Positions 30,025-40,300 of a stretch of 64,000 nucleotides of DNA are shown here, piece after piece (position 1 is the first letter of the stretch; the number at the start of each line of letters is the position of its first letter). The DNA is from Streptomyces venezuelae (GTDB lineage Bacteria; Actinomycetota; Actinomycetes; Streptomycetales; Streptomycetaceae): positions 6,100,001-6,164,000 of the forward strand of contig NZ_CP029193.1 of assembly GCF_008642355.1 (NCBI RefSeq), in the 5' to 3' direction. Under the pieces are notes generated by a model. It ran no database searches and was not told the origin of the DNA. It saw nothing but the letters and a program-made list of their open reading frames with translations. A program made the position numbers and the translations under genes.

Positions 30025-30915
30025 GTGTCCATCGGCAACTCCCCTGAAGAAGACCGACCTTCGGACGACCGCCTCGACCGCACCGAACGTGTCACGGACG
30101 CGAGTCCGGCAGACGACCGCCCGGCCGAGCAGCGGCCCTCGATCGGCCACGTCCTGCAGCAGGCCCGCATCGACGCCGGCCTGACCGTCGACGAAGTGAG
30201 CACCTCCACGCGCGTGCGCGTCCCGATCGTGTACGCGATCGAACAGGACGATTTCTCGCGCTGCGGCGGCGACGTGTACGCCCGCGGCCACATCAGGACG
30301 CTGGCCCGCGCCGTCGGCCTCGACCCGGCCCCGCTGGTCGCCCAGTACGACGAGGGCCACGGCGGCCACCCGCCCGCGCCCACCCCGGCGGCGCCCCTCT
30401 TCGAGGCCGAGCGCATCCGCTCCGAGCCGCGCCGCCCGAACTGGACCGCGGCCATGGTCGCCGCGATCGTCGCCGTGATCGGCTTCGTCGGCTTCACCGC
30501 GTTCAGCGGCGGCGACGACAGCGACGAAGGCTCCAAGTCCGTCGCCGAAGGCGCCACCGCGGCGCCCACCCAGACGAGCGAGAAGCCGAAGCCCTCCAAG
30601 CCCGCCGACCCCAAGCCCGACCCCTCCGACAGCGCCATCGCCGGAGTCCCGCGCGACAAGGTCACGGTCAAGGTCCAGGCCGCCGACGGCCGCAGCTGGA
30701 TCTCCGCCAAGGACCACAACGGGCGCACGCTCTTCGACGGCGTCCTCGAGCAGGGCGAGGACAAAACGTTTCAGGACAAGCAGAAGGTCGACCTCGTCCT
30801 GGGGGACGCCGGAGCGATCGAGCTGTACGTGAACGGCAAGCAGGTCGAGAACGAATTCGAGCCCGGCCAGGTGGAGCGCCTCACGTACACGAAGGGCGAC
30901 CCCGAGGTCGGCTGA
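30025..30915 (+). CDS. RodZ-like helix-turn-helix membrane protein
   Basis: 296 residues. An N-terminal Cro/xre-type helix-turn-helix (LQQARIDAGLTVDEVSTSTRV, then RGHIRTLARAVGLD) is followed by a single membrane segment (AAMVAAIVAVIGFVGFTAF). A Pro/Lys/Ser-rich linker and an extracytoplasmic DUF4115-type beta domain complete it. This is the layout of RodZ, the cytoskeleton-linked shape protein, but I infer the role only from architecture. The GTG at 30025 has GAAAGG seven bases upstream; the ATG at 29983 does not have a site. It lies between ftsK and rimO. Confidence 0.85.
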   Translation: MSIGNSPEEDRPSDDRLDRTERVTDASPADDRPAEQRPSIGHVLQQARIDAGLTVDEVSTSTRVRVPIVYAIEQDDFSRCGGDVYARGHIRTLARAVGLDPAPLVAQYDEGHGGHPPAPTPAAPLFEAERIRSEPRRPNWTAAMVAAIVAVIGFVGFTAFSGGDDSDEGSKSVAEGATAAPTQTSEKPKPSKPADPKPDPSDSAIAGVPRDKVTVKVQAADGRSWISAKDHNGRTLFDGVLEQGEDKTFQDKQKVDLVLGDAGAIELYVNGKQVENEFEPGQVERLTYTKGDPEVG

Positions 30916-30920
30916 CCGCC

Positions 30921-30955
30921 TCCCGCACGCCGCTGACCTGCGGATCCGTGCGGGA
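30921..30955 (+). terminator. Hairpin between the RodZ-like gene and rimO
   Basis: TCCCGCACG (30921-30929) pairs perfectly with CGTGCGGGA (30947-30955). It begins six bases after the stop codon and has no T-run. Confidence 0.55.
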
Positions 30956-31052
30956 CGCGGTGACGGCGGGGTGACGCGCCGGGGACCGTGGGCCGACCGC
31001 CGGGTAACCCTGGCGGCGGGGGCCGAGGCGCGGACGAAGTAGTCTTGAGACC

Positions 31053-32525
31053 ATGCCCGAACGCCGCACCGTCGCCCTTGTCACCCTTGGCTGCGCCCGT
31101 AACGAGGTGGACTCGGAGGAGCTCGCAGGCCGCTTGGAGGCGGACGGCTGGCAGCTCGTCGAGGACGCCGAGGACGCGGACGTCGCCGTCGTCAACACCT
31201 GTGGCTTCGTCGAAGCCGCCAAGAAAGACTCCGTCGACGCCCTCCTCGAAGCCAATGATCTGAAGGGTCACGGCAAGACCCAGGCCGTCGTCGCGGTCGG
31301 CTGCATGGCCGAGCGCTACGGCAAGGAGCTCGCCGAGGCGCTGCCCGAGGCCGACGGCGTGCTCGGATTCGACGACTACGCCGACATCTCCGGCCGCCTC
31401 CAGACGATCCTCAGCGGCGGCAGCGTCGAGGCCCACACCCCCCGCGACCGGCGCAAGCTGCTGCCGATCAGCCCTGCCGAGCGCCAGCTGGCCAAGGCGG
31501 ACGTCGCGCTCCCCGGCCACGCTGACGCCGCGGCGCCCGCGGACCTCCCCGAAGGTGTCGCGCCCGCGTCCGGGCCGCGCGCCCCGCTGCGCCGCCGCCT
31601 CGGCACCAACCCCGTCGCCTCCGTGAAACTGGCCTCCGGCTGTGACCGGCGCTGCTCGTTCTGCGCCATCCCGTCCTTCCGCGGCTCGTTCATCTCGCGC
31701 CGCCCCTCCGACGTCCTGGGCGAGACCCGCTGGCTCGCCGAGCAGGGCGTCAAGGAGGTCATGCTCGTCTCCGAGAACAACACCTCGTACGGCAAGGACC
31801 TCGGTGACATCCGGCTCCTGGAGACGCTGCTCCCCGAGCTGGCCGCCGTCGACGGCATCGAGCGGGTGCGCGTCAGCTATCTGCAGCCCGCCGAGATGCG
31901 CCCCGGCCTCATCGACGTCCTCACGTCGACGGAGAAGATCGCGCCCTACTTCGACCTGTCCTTCCAGCACTCCGCGCCCGGTGTCCTGCGTGCCATGCGG
32001 CGCTTCGGCGACACCGACCGCTTCCTGGAGCTCCTGGACACCATCCGCTCCAAGGCGCCGCAGGCCGGCGTCCGGTCCAACTTCATCGTCGGCTTCCCCG
32101 GCGAGACCGAGGCGGACGTCGCTGAGCTCGAGCGCTTCCTCACGGGCGCGCGCCTGGACGCCATCGGCGTCTTCGGCTACTCCGACGAGGAGGGCACCGA
32201 AGCGGCCACGTACGACGCGAAGCTCGACCAGGACGTCGTCGACGCGCGGCTCGCCCACATCTCCCGGCTCGCCGAGGAGCTCACCTCGCAGCGCGCCGAC
32301 GAGCGGGTCGGCGAGACCGTCGAGGTCCTCGTCGAATCCCTCGACGAGGAGGAGGGCCCCCTCGGCCGGGCCGCGCACCAGGCCCCCGAGACGGACGGTC
32401 AGATCCGCTTGACGGGCACCGCCGGCGGGGATGCCTTGCAGGTCGGCCGTATGGTCGTGGCAAAGGTCGTCGGCACGGAGGGCGTGGACTTGGTGGCCGA
32501 GTGTCTCGAGGAGGCCCGCAGATGA
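31053..32525 (+). CDS. rimO: Ribosomal protein S12 methylthiotransferase RimO
   Basis: A radical-SAM enzyme that adds a methylthio group to an aspartate of S12. The N-terminal UPF0004 domain has its three cluster cysteines at 14, 50 and 84. The radical-SAM CxxxCxxC is C197-C201-C204 (CDRRCSFC), and a C-terminal TRAM domain follows. An Ala/Pro-rich insert of about 40 residues (about 145-185) separates the first two domains. Its stop overlaps pgsA by four bases (ATGA). Confidence 0.95.
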   Translation: MPERRTVALVTLGCARNEVDSEELAGRLEADGWQLVEDAEDADVAVVNTCGFVEAAKKDSVDALLEANDLKGHGKTQAVVAVGCMAERYGKELAEALPEADGVLGFDDYADISGRLQTILSGGSVEAHTPRDRRKLLPISPAERQLAKADVALPGHADAAAPADLPEGVAPASGPRAPLRRRLGTNPVASVKLASGCDRRCSFCAIPSFRGSFISRRPSDVLGETRWLAEQGVKEVMLVSENNTSYGKDLGDIRLLETLLPELAAVDGIERVRVSYLQPAEMRPGLIDVLTSTEKIAPYFDLSFQHSAPGVLRAMRRFGDTDRFLELLDTIRSKAPQAGVRSNFIVGFPGETEADVAELERFLTGARLDAIGVFGYSDEEGTEAATYDAKLDQDVVDARLAHISRLAEELTSQRADERVGETVEVLVESLDEEEGPLGRAAHQAPETDGQIRLTGTAGGDALQVGRMVVAKVVGTEGVDLVAECLEEARR

Positions 32526-33220
32526 CAGGAGTCCCGGCACCCGCGGGCAGCTCCGGCGCTCAGGGCGCGTCGAGCGCCAAGCCGGTGCGCGGCGGGAAGC
32601 TGGGCGCCGCGGCGGTGAATCAGGCCAGCCTGTGGAACGTCGCGAACCTGCTGACCATGGTGCGGCTGCTGCTCGTGCCCGGCTTCGTGATGCTGTTGCT
32701 CGGCAACGGAGGGTACGACCCGGCGTGGCGTTCGTTCGCCTGGGCCGCCTTCGCCATCGCCATGATCACCGACCTCTTCGACGGTCACCTGGCGCGCACA
32801 TACAACCTGGTCACGGACTTCGGGAAGATCGCCGACCCCATCGCCGACAAGGCGATCATGGGGGCGGCGCTGATCTGTCTGTCCTGGCTCGGTGATCTGC
32901 CCTGGTGGGTGACCGGGGTGATCCTCGGGCGCGAGCTCGGGATCACGCTGCTGCGATTCTGGGTGATCCGCTACGGCGTCATTCCGGCCAGTCGCGGCGG
33001 AAAGATGAAGACGCTGGCGCAGGGCACGGCGGTCGGGATGTACGTTCTTGCCCTGACCGGGCCGCTCGCGACCCTGCGGTTCTGGGTGATGGCCGTCGCC
33101 GTCGTGCTGACCGTGGTGACGGGGCTCGACTATGTGAAGCAGGCCATCGTGCTGCGCAGGCAGGGCATGGCCGAGGCGCGTGCGGCGGCTGCGGAGTCCG
33201 CCCGGGAGGCAGCGAAGTGA
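32522..33220 (+). CDS. pgsA: CDP-diacylglycerol--glycerol-3-phosphate 3-phosphatidyltransferase
   Basis: An integral membrane enzyme of 232 residues in phospholipid synthesis. The CDP-alcohol phosphotransferase motif DG-xx-AR-x8-G-xxx-D-xxx-D is complete in [20 protein letters not shown] and the following IAD. A polar N-terminal extension of about 35 residues precedes the first membrane helix ([20 protein letters not shown]). Both ends overlap neighbours by four bases, with rimO before and cinA after. PgsA paralogues exist in actinobacteria, so the exact product lipid is inferred. Confidence 0.9.
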   Translation: MTGVPAPAGSSGAQGASSAKPVRGGKLGAAAVNQASLWNVANLLTMVRLLLVPGFVMLLLGNGGYDPAWRSFAWAAFAIAMITDLFDGHLARTYNLVTDFGKIADPIADKAIMGAALICLSWLGDLPWWVTGVILGRELGITLLRFWVIRYGVIPASRGGKMKTLAQGTAVGMYVLALTGPLATLRFWVMAVAVVLTVVTGLDYVKQAIVLRRQGMAEARAAAAESAREAAK

Positions 33221-33864
33221 CGTCCCGCGGGCTCTCGGCCGAGGGTGTGCCGGCTGCCGGTCCGTCGACCGCCGGTCCGTCGACCGCCGGTCTGCCGGCT
33301 GTCGGCCTGGTGCGGTTGCTGGCCGCGCGCGGTGAGACGCTCGCCGTGGCCGAGTCGCTGACCGGAGGCCTGGTGGCCGCCGAGATCACGGCGGTGCCGG
33401 GCGCCTCGAAGGTCTTCCGCGGATCGGTCACCGCGTACGCCACGGAGCTGAAGCGGGACGTGCTCGGGGTCGACGGCACTCTGCTGGACGAGCGCGGGGC
33501 CGTGGATCCCGAGGTCGCGCGGCAGATGGCGGACGGTGTGCGCCGGGTTCTCGGTGCGGACTGGGGTCTCGCCACGACCGGGGTCGCCGGGCCCGAGCCG
33601 CAGGACGGGCAGCCGGTCGGGACCGTCTACGTGGCGGTCGCGGGGCCGGACGGCGTGGTTGACGGGCCCGATTTCGAAAGCATGCGCGGTTACGCCGATG
33701 GCGGAGCGCGTGGGAAAGTGGCCGCCCTGCGGTTGAACGGTGACCGTTCGGAAATCCGTATGGAGAGCGTACGCAGCGTGCTCACGTTGCTTCTCGAGCG
33801 GCTGTCCGGAGAACGTTCCGGGAATGGGCGGGCACAGGATACGGAACAGAACGGGGGGAATTGA
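33217..33864 (+). CDS. cinA: CinA C-terminal domain protein (nicotinamide-nucleotide amidase)
   Basis: 215 residues, corresponding only to the C-terminal CinA/PncC domain; the N-terminal MocF/COG1058 domain is absent, as in many bacteria. Motifs seen are VAESLTGGLVAAEITAVPGA, FRGSVTAYA and TTGVAGPEPQDGQPVGTVY. The GTG start overlaps the pgsA stop (GTGA). Residues 14-25 contain a short in-frame duplication (AGPST AGPST) from a 15-base tandem repeat near 33255-33285. The domain deamidates NMN in known family members. Confidence 0.88.
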   Translation: MTSRGLSAEGVPAAGPSTAGPSTAGLPAVGLVRLLAARGETLAVAESLTGGLVAAEITAVPGASKVFRGSVTAYATELKRDVLGVDGTLLDERGAVDPEVARQMADGVRRVLGADWGLATTGVAGPEPQDGQPVGTVYVAVAGPDGVVDGPDFESMRGYADGGARGKVAALRLNGDRSEIRMESVRSVLTLLLERLSGERSGNGRAQDTEQNGGN

Positions 33865-33973
33865 TGTTTGCAGCCCTGAGTGAACACGACATCGCTCCCC
33901 GCACGGCCGCCGCGCAAGGCGGTACGGTGGGGCGTGAAGGATGCGGCTACGCGGTCCGAGGAGGGAGCCACCG

Positions 33974-34348
33974 ATGATTCTGCTCCGTCGCCTGCTGGGT
34001 GACGTGCTGCGTCGGCAGCGCCAGCGCCAGGGCCGTACTCTGCGCGAAGTCTCCTCGTCCGCCCGAGTCTCGCTCGGCTATCTCTCCGAGGTGGAGCGGG
34101 GGCAGAAGGAGGCTTCCTCCGAGCTGCTTTCCGCGATCTGCGACGCGCTTGACGTACGGATGTCCGAGCTCATGCGTGAAGTGAGCGACGAACTGTCGCT
34201 CGCCGAGCTGGCTGAGTCTGCAGCAGTCCCCGAACCGGTGCGCGCGCCGGTTCGCTCGATGCTCAATTCCGTCTCCGTGGCCGGTGTGCCACCGGAACGG
34301 GTCACGATCAAGGCACCCGCGGAGGCGGTCGACGTCGTCGCGGCGTGA
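33974..34348 (+). CDS. clgR: ClgR-type XRE-family transcriptional activator
   Basis: 124 residues with a clear Cro-type helix-turn-helix ([25 protein letters not shown]). In actinobacteria ClgR, encoded after pgsA-cinA, activates clpP1P2 and other protease genes. The last two residues are Ala-Ala; in S. lividans ClgR C-terminal alanines are reported to mark the protein for ClpP degradation, so the feedback signal looks preserved. The start at 33974 has a GAGGAGGGAG just upstream. PopR is a close paralogue, but the gene neighbourhood favours ClgR. Confidence 0.88.
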   Translation: MILLRRLLGDVLRRQRQRQGRTLREVSSSARVSLGYLSEVERGQKEASSELLSAICDALDVRMSELMREVSDELSLAELAESAAVPEPVRAPVRSMLNSVSVAGVPPERVTIKAPAEAVDVVAA

Positions 34349-34383
34349 TGCGACGCTGCTCCTGAGCGGCTCTGTGAAGTGTG

Positions 34384-34417
34384 TGGAAGCCCCGACCGGG
34401 TACCCGGTCGGGGCTTC
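34384..34417 (+). terminator. clgR terminator
   Basis: GGAAGCCCCGACCGGG (34384-34399) pairs perfectly over 16 bases with 34402-34417, followed by GTTTGTTG. It isolates clgR from dpsB. Confidence 0.9.
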
Positions 34418-34553
34418 CGTTTGTTGAGGTAAGCCCGCCTGAGCCCTGTACCGCATGGTCTGGGGTCAGCCATTCGCGAATCGACCTATTTGGTTATTTT
34501 GTGACATGGTTGGTGGGGATTTACCTCATTCGCTCGTGTGTTGGAGGAGACAG

Positions 34554-35024
34554 ATGTACGTCGTGAAGAGCCCGCTGTCCGACGCGGATCTCAAGGCGGT
34601 CTCGGAGGCCCTGCAGGGTGCGCTCGTGGACCTGGTCGACCTGTCACTGGTCGCCAAGCAGATCCACTGGAATGTGGTCGGCCCGCGCTTCCGTTCCGTG
34701 CACCTGCAGCTCGACGAGGTCGTGGACACCGCAAGGCAGCACTCGGACACCGTCGCGGAGCGTGCATCCACGCTCGGTGTCTCGCCCGACGGGCGCGCGG
34801 CGACCGTGTCCCAGAGCAGTGGCATCGGGAAGGTTCCCGAGGGCTGGGTCAAGGACGTCGACGCGGTCGGGACGCTCGTGGACGCGCTCGGCGCGGTCAT
34901 CACGCGCATGCGTGAGCGCGTTGAGGCGACGGGCGAGGCCGACCCGGTCAGCCAGGACATCTTCATCGGCATCACGGCCGACCTGGAGAAGCACCACTGG
35001 ATGTTCCAGGCGGAGAACAGCTGA
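34554..35024 (+). CDS. dpsB: Dps-family ferritin-like protein
   Basis: A 156-residue mini-ferritin that stores iron and protects DNA as a dodecamer. The ferroxidase ligands are visible in QIHWNVVGPRFRSVHLQLDE and the following VVDTARQHSDTVAERA. The ATG at 34554 has GGAGGAG with a four-base spacer. Its place after clgR matches S. coelicolor DpsB as I recall it. The 136 bases between the clgR hairpin and the start must hold its own promoter. Confidence 0.92.
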   Translation: MYVVKSPLSDADLKAVSEALQGALVDLVDLSLVAKQIHWNVVGPRFRSVHLQLDEVVDTARQHSDTVAERASTLGVSPDGRAATVSQSSGIGKVPEGWVKDVDAVGTLVDALGAVITRMRERVEATGEADPVSQDIFIGITADLEKHHWMFQAENS

Positions 35025-35248
35025 CCCACGCGCGTGAGGGCGCTTCCCATGGGAGGACGTGACTGTTCGTGCGCCGTGAAGCGTGCAGGCGCCTTGCGGT
35101 ATGCGGGCGCATTGGGGCGTGCGGGCGTCGTGGGGCGTGCGGCGGGGCGGATGCTTCCCGTCGCGCTCCAGGCGCCGCCGATACGCCCTCCCATGGGGTG
35201 AACCCCGGCGTTTAGCGTCGATCTCGCGTTGGGCGGGAGGTGGCATCT

Positions 35249-35659
35249 GTGGCAGCCGTGAACGGGACAGCCGTGACATGGCGGACCGTACGGTGGGTGC
35301 CCTTCCTGGCGCTCGGCGCTCTGTGGTGGTGGGGCGTGCTGCGGCTCGCCTTCTCGCCCGACGCGGGAGTTCTGGAGGGCGCGGTCGCCGCCGGTGGCTG
35401 GGGACTGAGTGTGCTGCCCGTGCACTGCGTGCCCAGGGCCCGCGCGCTGGATGAGGCGAGAGCGGCCAGGGGAGCGGACCCCGCGCAGTACGCGCGGCGC
35501 CCCGACGGGGAACTGCGGTGGCCCGGGGAACGTACGGCTCTCGCGTGGTGGGGACGGGCCGTCGTGTCGGCCGGGCGGGTGCGGGCGCGCGCTCTGAGGG
35601 TGCGGGCTACCAGGGCATGGCGACGCCGCCGTTCGGGCGGAGGATCTGGCCCGTCGTGA
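35249..35659 (+). CDS. Small membrane protein of unknown function
   Basis: About 136 residues. One or two hydrophobic segments (WVPFLALGALWWWGVLRLAF and GAVAAGGWGLSVLPVHCV) are followed by an Arg-rich soluble tail. The GTG at 35249 is preferred because GGGAGG lies eight bases upstream; a GTG at 35240 is also open. Its 3' end overlaps the converging SDR gene by 53 bases, so the extreme C-terminus may be less constrained. No family was recognised. Confidence 0.55.
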   Translation: MAAVNGTAVTWRTVRWVPFLALGALWWWGVLRLAFSPDAGVLEGAVAAGGWGLSVLPVHCVPRARALDEARAARGADPAQYARRPDGELRWPGERTALAWWGRAVVSAGRVRARALRVRATRAWRRRRSGGGSGPS

Positions 35660-36401
35660 AGGACGCGGCGTCCGACGCCAGGTGCAGCACGGCGTGCGCG
35701 ATGTCGTCCGGTTCGCCCACACGGCCGAGCGGCGACATGCGCACCATGGTGCGTTCGGTGTGTGTCTGCTGATGCGCCTGCGCCTGTTGTTCGGTGCCGG
35801 GGCGCGTTGTCGTCGTCATGGGAGTACGGATCCATCCCGGTGCGACGACGTTCACACGGATGCCGTGCGGGCCGAGCTCCGTGGCCAAAGTTTTTGAGAG
35901 CTGGACGACGGCCGCCTTTGACGCTCCGTAGCAGAGGAGTCCGGGGGCGCCCGTGTCGACGGCGCCCGACGCCATCGTGATGATGCTGCCGCCGGAACCT
36001 GCGTCGACCATCGTGCGGGCCGCGGCCTGGCAGGCGTACAGGACGCCCTTGAAGTTGATGGCCATGACACGGTCGAGGTCTTCGTCGCGGGTTTCCAGGA
36101 CCGGGCTGCTGTGCATGACGCCTGCTATGGCGGCGAGGATGTCGAGGCGGGGTGTGGCTGCCGCGGTCACCGCCCGGTCGACCTGTGCCCTGTCGGACAC
36201 GTCCAAGGGGTGTGCGGTGGCGGTGCCGCCCGCTTCGGTGATGAGTGCGGCGGTCTCCTGAAGCCCTTGCTCGTCGCGGTCGGCGCAGTGCACGGCGGCG
36301 CCCGCTTCCGCGAGGAGTCGTGCCGTCGCGCGGCCGATGCCGCTGGCGGCGCCGGTGATGAATGCGGTGCGTCCGGTGAGGTCGTACGCCTTGACGGGCA
36401 T
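35607..36401 (-). CDS. Short-chain dehydrogenase/reductase
   Basis: 264 residues with the classical SDR layout. The nucleotide-binding TGAASGIG is near residue 12, with an acidic residue after the second strand (CADRDEQG, suggesting NAD preference). NAG is replaced by IAGVMH, and the catalytic Ser is in TMASGAVDTG, with YGASK for Tyr/Lys. The C-terminus has GQILRPNGGVAMPW, the usual end. The ATG at 36401 is used, although no good ribosome-binding site precedes it. Substrate unknown. Confidence 0.88.
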   Translation of the reverse strand: MPVKAYDLTGRTAFITGAASGIGRATARLLAEAGAAVHCADRDEQGLQETAALITEAGGTATAHPLDVSDRAQVDRAVTAAATPRLDILAAIAGVMHSSPVLETRDEDLDRVMAINFKGVLYACQAAARTMVDAGSGGSIITMASGAVDTGAPGLLCYGASKAAVVQLSKTLATELGPHGIRVNVVAPGWIRTPMTTTTRPGTEQQAQAHQQTHTERTMVRMSPLGRVGEPDDIAHAVLHLASDAASFTTGQILRPNGGVAMPW

Positions 36402-36508
36402 GACGGGACGGTACGGCGGTTTCTGACGGGTCGTCAACTAGTGCGGTGGCGCGCGATGCTGGCGGGGGTTCTGTGCGTGGTGCGTGGTGCGCGATGTCGG
36501 GGTGCGGG

Positions 36509-37309
36509 TCAGGGGGTCGGGCCCTGCTGGCAGGTGGGGCACCAGTACGTGGGGCGGTCGCGGGAGCCGTCTCCTTGCTGGGCGCGGCGGATCGGGGTGC
36601 GGCAGCGCCAGCAGGGGCGGGACGCGCGGCCGTAGACGAAGAGGCGCTGGCCCGGACGGTCGCGGCCCGTGGTGGTGCGGTTGGGCTGGTCCCGGTTCGC
36701 CTCCAGGAGCTTCTTGGAGAGGTCCGGCACGCGGGCGGCCGTCTCTTCGGAGAGCTCGCCGACGGGGAGCCACGGGGTGACGCCGAGGATGAAGCAGATG
36801 TCGCTCTTGAACACGTTGCCGATGCCCGCGAGGTTGCGCTGGTCCAGGAGAGCCTCGCCGAGGGCGCGGTCGGGCACCGCCAGGATGTTGCGCAGGGCCC
36901 GCTCCGGGTCCCAGTCGGGGCCCAGCAGGTCAGGGCCCAGGTGGCCCACAACCTTGTCCTCGTCGGCGGTGCGGAGCAGCTCCAGGACGGGCAGGCGGTA
37001 GCCGACGGCGGTGCGTTCGGCGGTGCCGAGGATCGCCCGGATCTGGTACGAGGGGCCGCCGCGCCAGCGCTCTCCGGGGGCGTACAGCTGCCAGGAGCCG
37101 TCCATCCGGAGGTGCGAGTGGAGGGTGAGGCCGCCCTCGATACGGGTCAGGAGGTGCTTTCCACGCGGGGTGACGTCCAGGATGGCGCGCCCTGTGAGGT
37201 CGACCGTCGCGAGCTTGGGGACGCGGAGGTCGGAGCGCGTGATCGTGTGCCCCGCAAGGGCGGCGTGCAGGCGTCGGCACGCCTGGTGGATCGTGTCACC
37301 TTCGGGCAT
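36509..37309 (-). CDS. nei2: Fpg/Nei-family DNA glycosylase (Nei2-like)
   Basis: A 266-residue base-excision repair enzyme. The mature N-terminus PEGDTI supplies the catalytic proline and glutamate. Lys51 lies in RGKHLL, and the helix-two-turn-helix region in NLAGIGNVFKSDICF. The C-terminal zinc finger is intact (CWRC and CPTC). PEGDT rather than PELPE places it with the Nei side of the family. It lies just downstream of lhr on the same strand; the pairing also occurs in mycobacteria, suggesting joint action in DNA repair. Confidence 0.93.
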   Translation of the reverse strand: MPEGDTIHQACRRLHAALAGHTITRSDLRVPKLATVDLTGRAILDVTPRGKHLLTRIEGGLTLHSHLRMDGSWQLYAPGERWRGGPSYQIRAILGTAERTAVGYRLPVLELLRTADEDKVVGHLGPDLLGPDWDPERALRNILAVPDRALGEALLDQRNLAGIGNVFKSDICFILGVTPWLPVGELSEETAARVPDLSKKLLEANRDQPNRTTTGRDRPGQRLFVYGRASRPCWRCRTPIRRAQQGDGSRDRPTYWCPTCQQGPTP

Positions 37310-37390
37310 GGGTCCAGGGTGGCATGACGGGGGTGAGGGGGGCGATGTGGACGGGGGCGGCGGGCGCTGGGGTGAGGCTGTAGGGGCTGC

Positions 37391-40300
37391 TCACGCGCGT
37401 AGCCGCAGTCCGCGCGGTGTGGCGTGGAAACCGGCTCCCTCCAGGAGGGGGGCAAAGGGGGACGTGAGCGCGGCGGCGCCGTTGACCCGCTCCACCGTGA
37501 CCGTGCCGAGGGAGCCCGCGCGGGCGGCTCCGGCCAGCGCCTCGGAGGCGGCGTGCAGGCGGGGGTCGTCGGCGATCGGGGCGTCCGGGGCGGCGGGCCA
37601 GGCGAGGAGTGTCTTGCCGCCGCGCTCCATGTAGAGCGTCAGGTCACCGTCGACCAGGATGACCAGTGAACCGGCCTTGCGGCCCGGCTTGTGGCTCGCG
37701 CCGTTCGGCGGCTCGGGCCAGGGCAGCGCGGCGCCGTACGCGTTGGCGGGGTCGGCGGCGGCGAGGACCACCGCGGCCTGTGCGTCCGAGGGCCGCGAAC
37801 CGTCCGTGCGGTCGCGGGAGTTCGCGGTGGCACGGAGCCGGTCCACGGCCCCGTCCATGGCGAACTGGGCGGCGCCGAGCCCCTCGACCACGTAGCCGCG
37901 ACGCGCCTGACCGCTGTCCTCGAAGGCCGACAGGACGCGGTACACCGCCGAGAAGCCGCCCTCGACCCCCTCGGCCGCGACCGCGCCGCGCGTGACGACA
38001 CCGTGCCGGTCCAGGAGGGCACGGGCCAGGGCGTGGGCGCGCAGGGTCGGGTCGGGCTCCCGGGGAGGGAGCAGGGACCAGCGGCCCGCGACGGTGGGCG
38101 GGCCGGTGCGCGATGCGGTGCGGGCGGCGGCGGTGAGGCTTCCGTAGCGCCCCCGCGGGACGCCGCGCTTGGCGCGGTGGGCCGTGGAGCCCGCGGTGCG
38201 CCCGGAGCCCAGGAGCGAGCGCATCGGGCCGAGTGTGTCGTTCGTGAGCAGGCCAGACCAGGACAGCTCCCAGATGGAGTCGGCCAGTTGGGGATCCAGC
38301 ACGTCCGGGTGGGTGGTGGCGCGCACTTGGTCGGCGATCTGGCGGAAGAACAGTCCGTACCCTCCGGAGAGGGTGTCCAGGATCGACTGGTGCAGTGCGG
38401 TGAGCTCCAGAGGGTGCGGGGGCGGCAGGAGCAAGGGCGCGGTGTCGGCCAGATACAGGGAGACCCAGCCGTCCTTTCCCGGCAGGGAACCGGCGCCCGC
38501 CCAGATGACCTCGCCGGCCGCGGTCAGTTCGTCGAGCATGGCCGGGTTGTAGCCCGTCACGCGCGAGGGCAGGACAAGCTTCTCCAGGGCGGAGGCGGGA
38601 ACGGTGGCGCCCTGCAGCTGCTCGATGGCGCGCACCAGGCCGTCGATACCGCGCAGGCTGTGCTTGCTCAGGTTCTGCCACTGGGGCAGGAACTGAGCCA
38701 GAGCGGCGGGCGGCACCGGTTCCAGTTCGTGCCGCAGGGCGGCGAGGGAGCGGCGGCGCAGCCGGCGCAGTACGGCCGCGTCGCACCACTCCTGGCCGAT
38801 GCCCGCCGGGTGGAACTCTCCCTGCACGACACGGCCGTTGGCCGCGAGGCGCTGCAGCGCGCCCTCGGTGACCGCGGCGCCGAGTCCGAAGCGGGCCGCG
38901 GCCGCGGCGGACGTGAACGGGCCGTGCGTGCGGGCGAAGCGGGCGAGGAGGTCGCCCAGGGGGTCCTTGACGGGCTCCGTGAAGGCCTCGGGTACGCCCA
39001 CGGGCAGGGCGGTGCCCAGGGCGTCCCGCAGCCGTCCCGCGTCCTCGATGGCCGCCCAGTGCTCGGCGCCCGCGATGCGGACCCGGATGACACGGCGTGC
39101 GGCCGCCAGCTCCTCCGCCCACTCAGGCGCGGCGCCGCGCTCGGTCAGCTCGGCCGCGGTGAGCGGGCCGAGGAGCCGCAGCAGGTCGGCGACGCCTTCG
39201 GCGTCCTTGACACGGCGGTCCTCGGTGCGCCACTGGAGCTCCTGCTCCAGTTCCGTCAGGACATCGGCGTCGAGCAGCTCGCGCAGTTCCGCCTGACCGA
39301 GGAGTTCGGCGAGCAGCCGCGAGTCCAGGGAGAGGGCCGCGGCCCGCCGCTCGGCGAGGGGGGAGTCGCCCTCGTACAGGAACTGCGCCACGTACCCGAA
39401 CAGGAGGGAGCGGGCGAAGGGGGAGGGCTCCGGGGTGGTGATCTCGACGAGCCGGACGCGGCGCGACTCGATGTCGCCCATCAGCTCGGTCAGGCCCGGT
39501 ACGTCGAAGACGTCCTGGAGGCACTCCCTGACCGCTTCCAGGACGATGGGGAAGGACCCGAACTCGCTGGCCACTTCGAGGAGCTGAGCGGCGCGCTGGC
39601 GCTGCTGCCACAGCGGGGTGCGCTTGCCGGGGCTGCGGCGCGGCAGCAGCAGCGCGCGGGCGGCGCACTCGCGGAAGCGCGAGGCGAACAGCGCGGAGCC
39701 GCCCACCTGGTCGGTGACGATCTGGTTGACCTCGCCCTTGTCGAAGGTGACGTCACCGGCGCCCACGGGGGGCGTGTCCGCGTCGTACTCCACCGGGGGC
39801 GCGGCAGGCTCCTGGTCGAGCAGGTCGAAGCCCATGAGGTCGGCGTCCGGGAGGCGGAGCACGATGCCGTCGTCGGCGTGCATGACCTGGGCGTCCATGC
39901 CGTACCGCTCCGTGAGGCGGGCGCCGAGGGCGAGGGCCCACGGAGCGTGCACCTGGGCTCCGAAGGGGGAGTGCACGACGACCCGCCAGTCGCCCAGCTC
40001 GTCGCGGAACCGCTCCACCACGATGGTGCGGTCGTCGGGGATGTGCCCGCAGGCCTCGCGCTGTTCACCGAGGTACGACAGGACGTTGTCGGCGGCCCAC
40101 GTGTCGAGCCCGGTGGCGAGGAGGCGTGCGCGCGCGTCCTCCTGCGAGAGCGCGCCGACCTCCCGGAGGAACGCGCCCAGGGCGCGGCCCAGTTCGAGCG
40201 GGCGGCCCAGCTGGTCGCCCTTCCAGAAGGGGAGTCGTCCAGGGACGCCGGGTGCGGGGGAGACGAGGACGCGGTCGCGCGTGATGTCCTCGATGCGCCA

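Noticed and set aside
34397..34402. GGGTAC resembling a sigma-B-type -10 before dpsB
   Set aside because: It lies inside the perfect clgR terminator palindrome and no GTTT-type -35 is at the right distance.
35040..35170. Imperfect 10-16 base repeats (GGGCGTGCGGGCGT type) between dpsB and the small membrane gene
   Set aside because: Copies are too diverged and too few to call a repeat element; no clear function.
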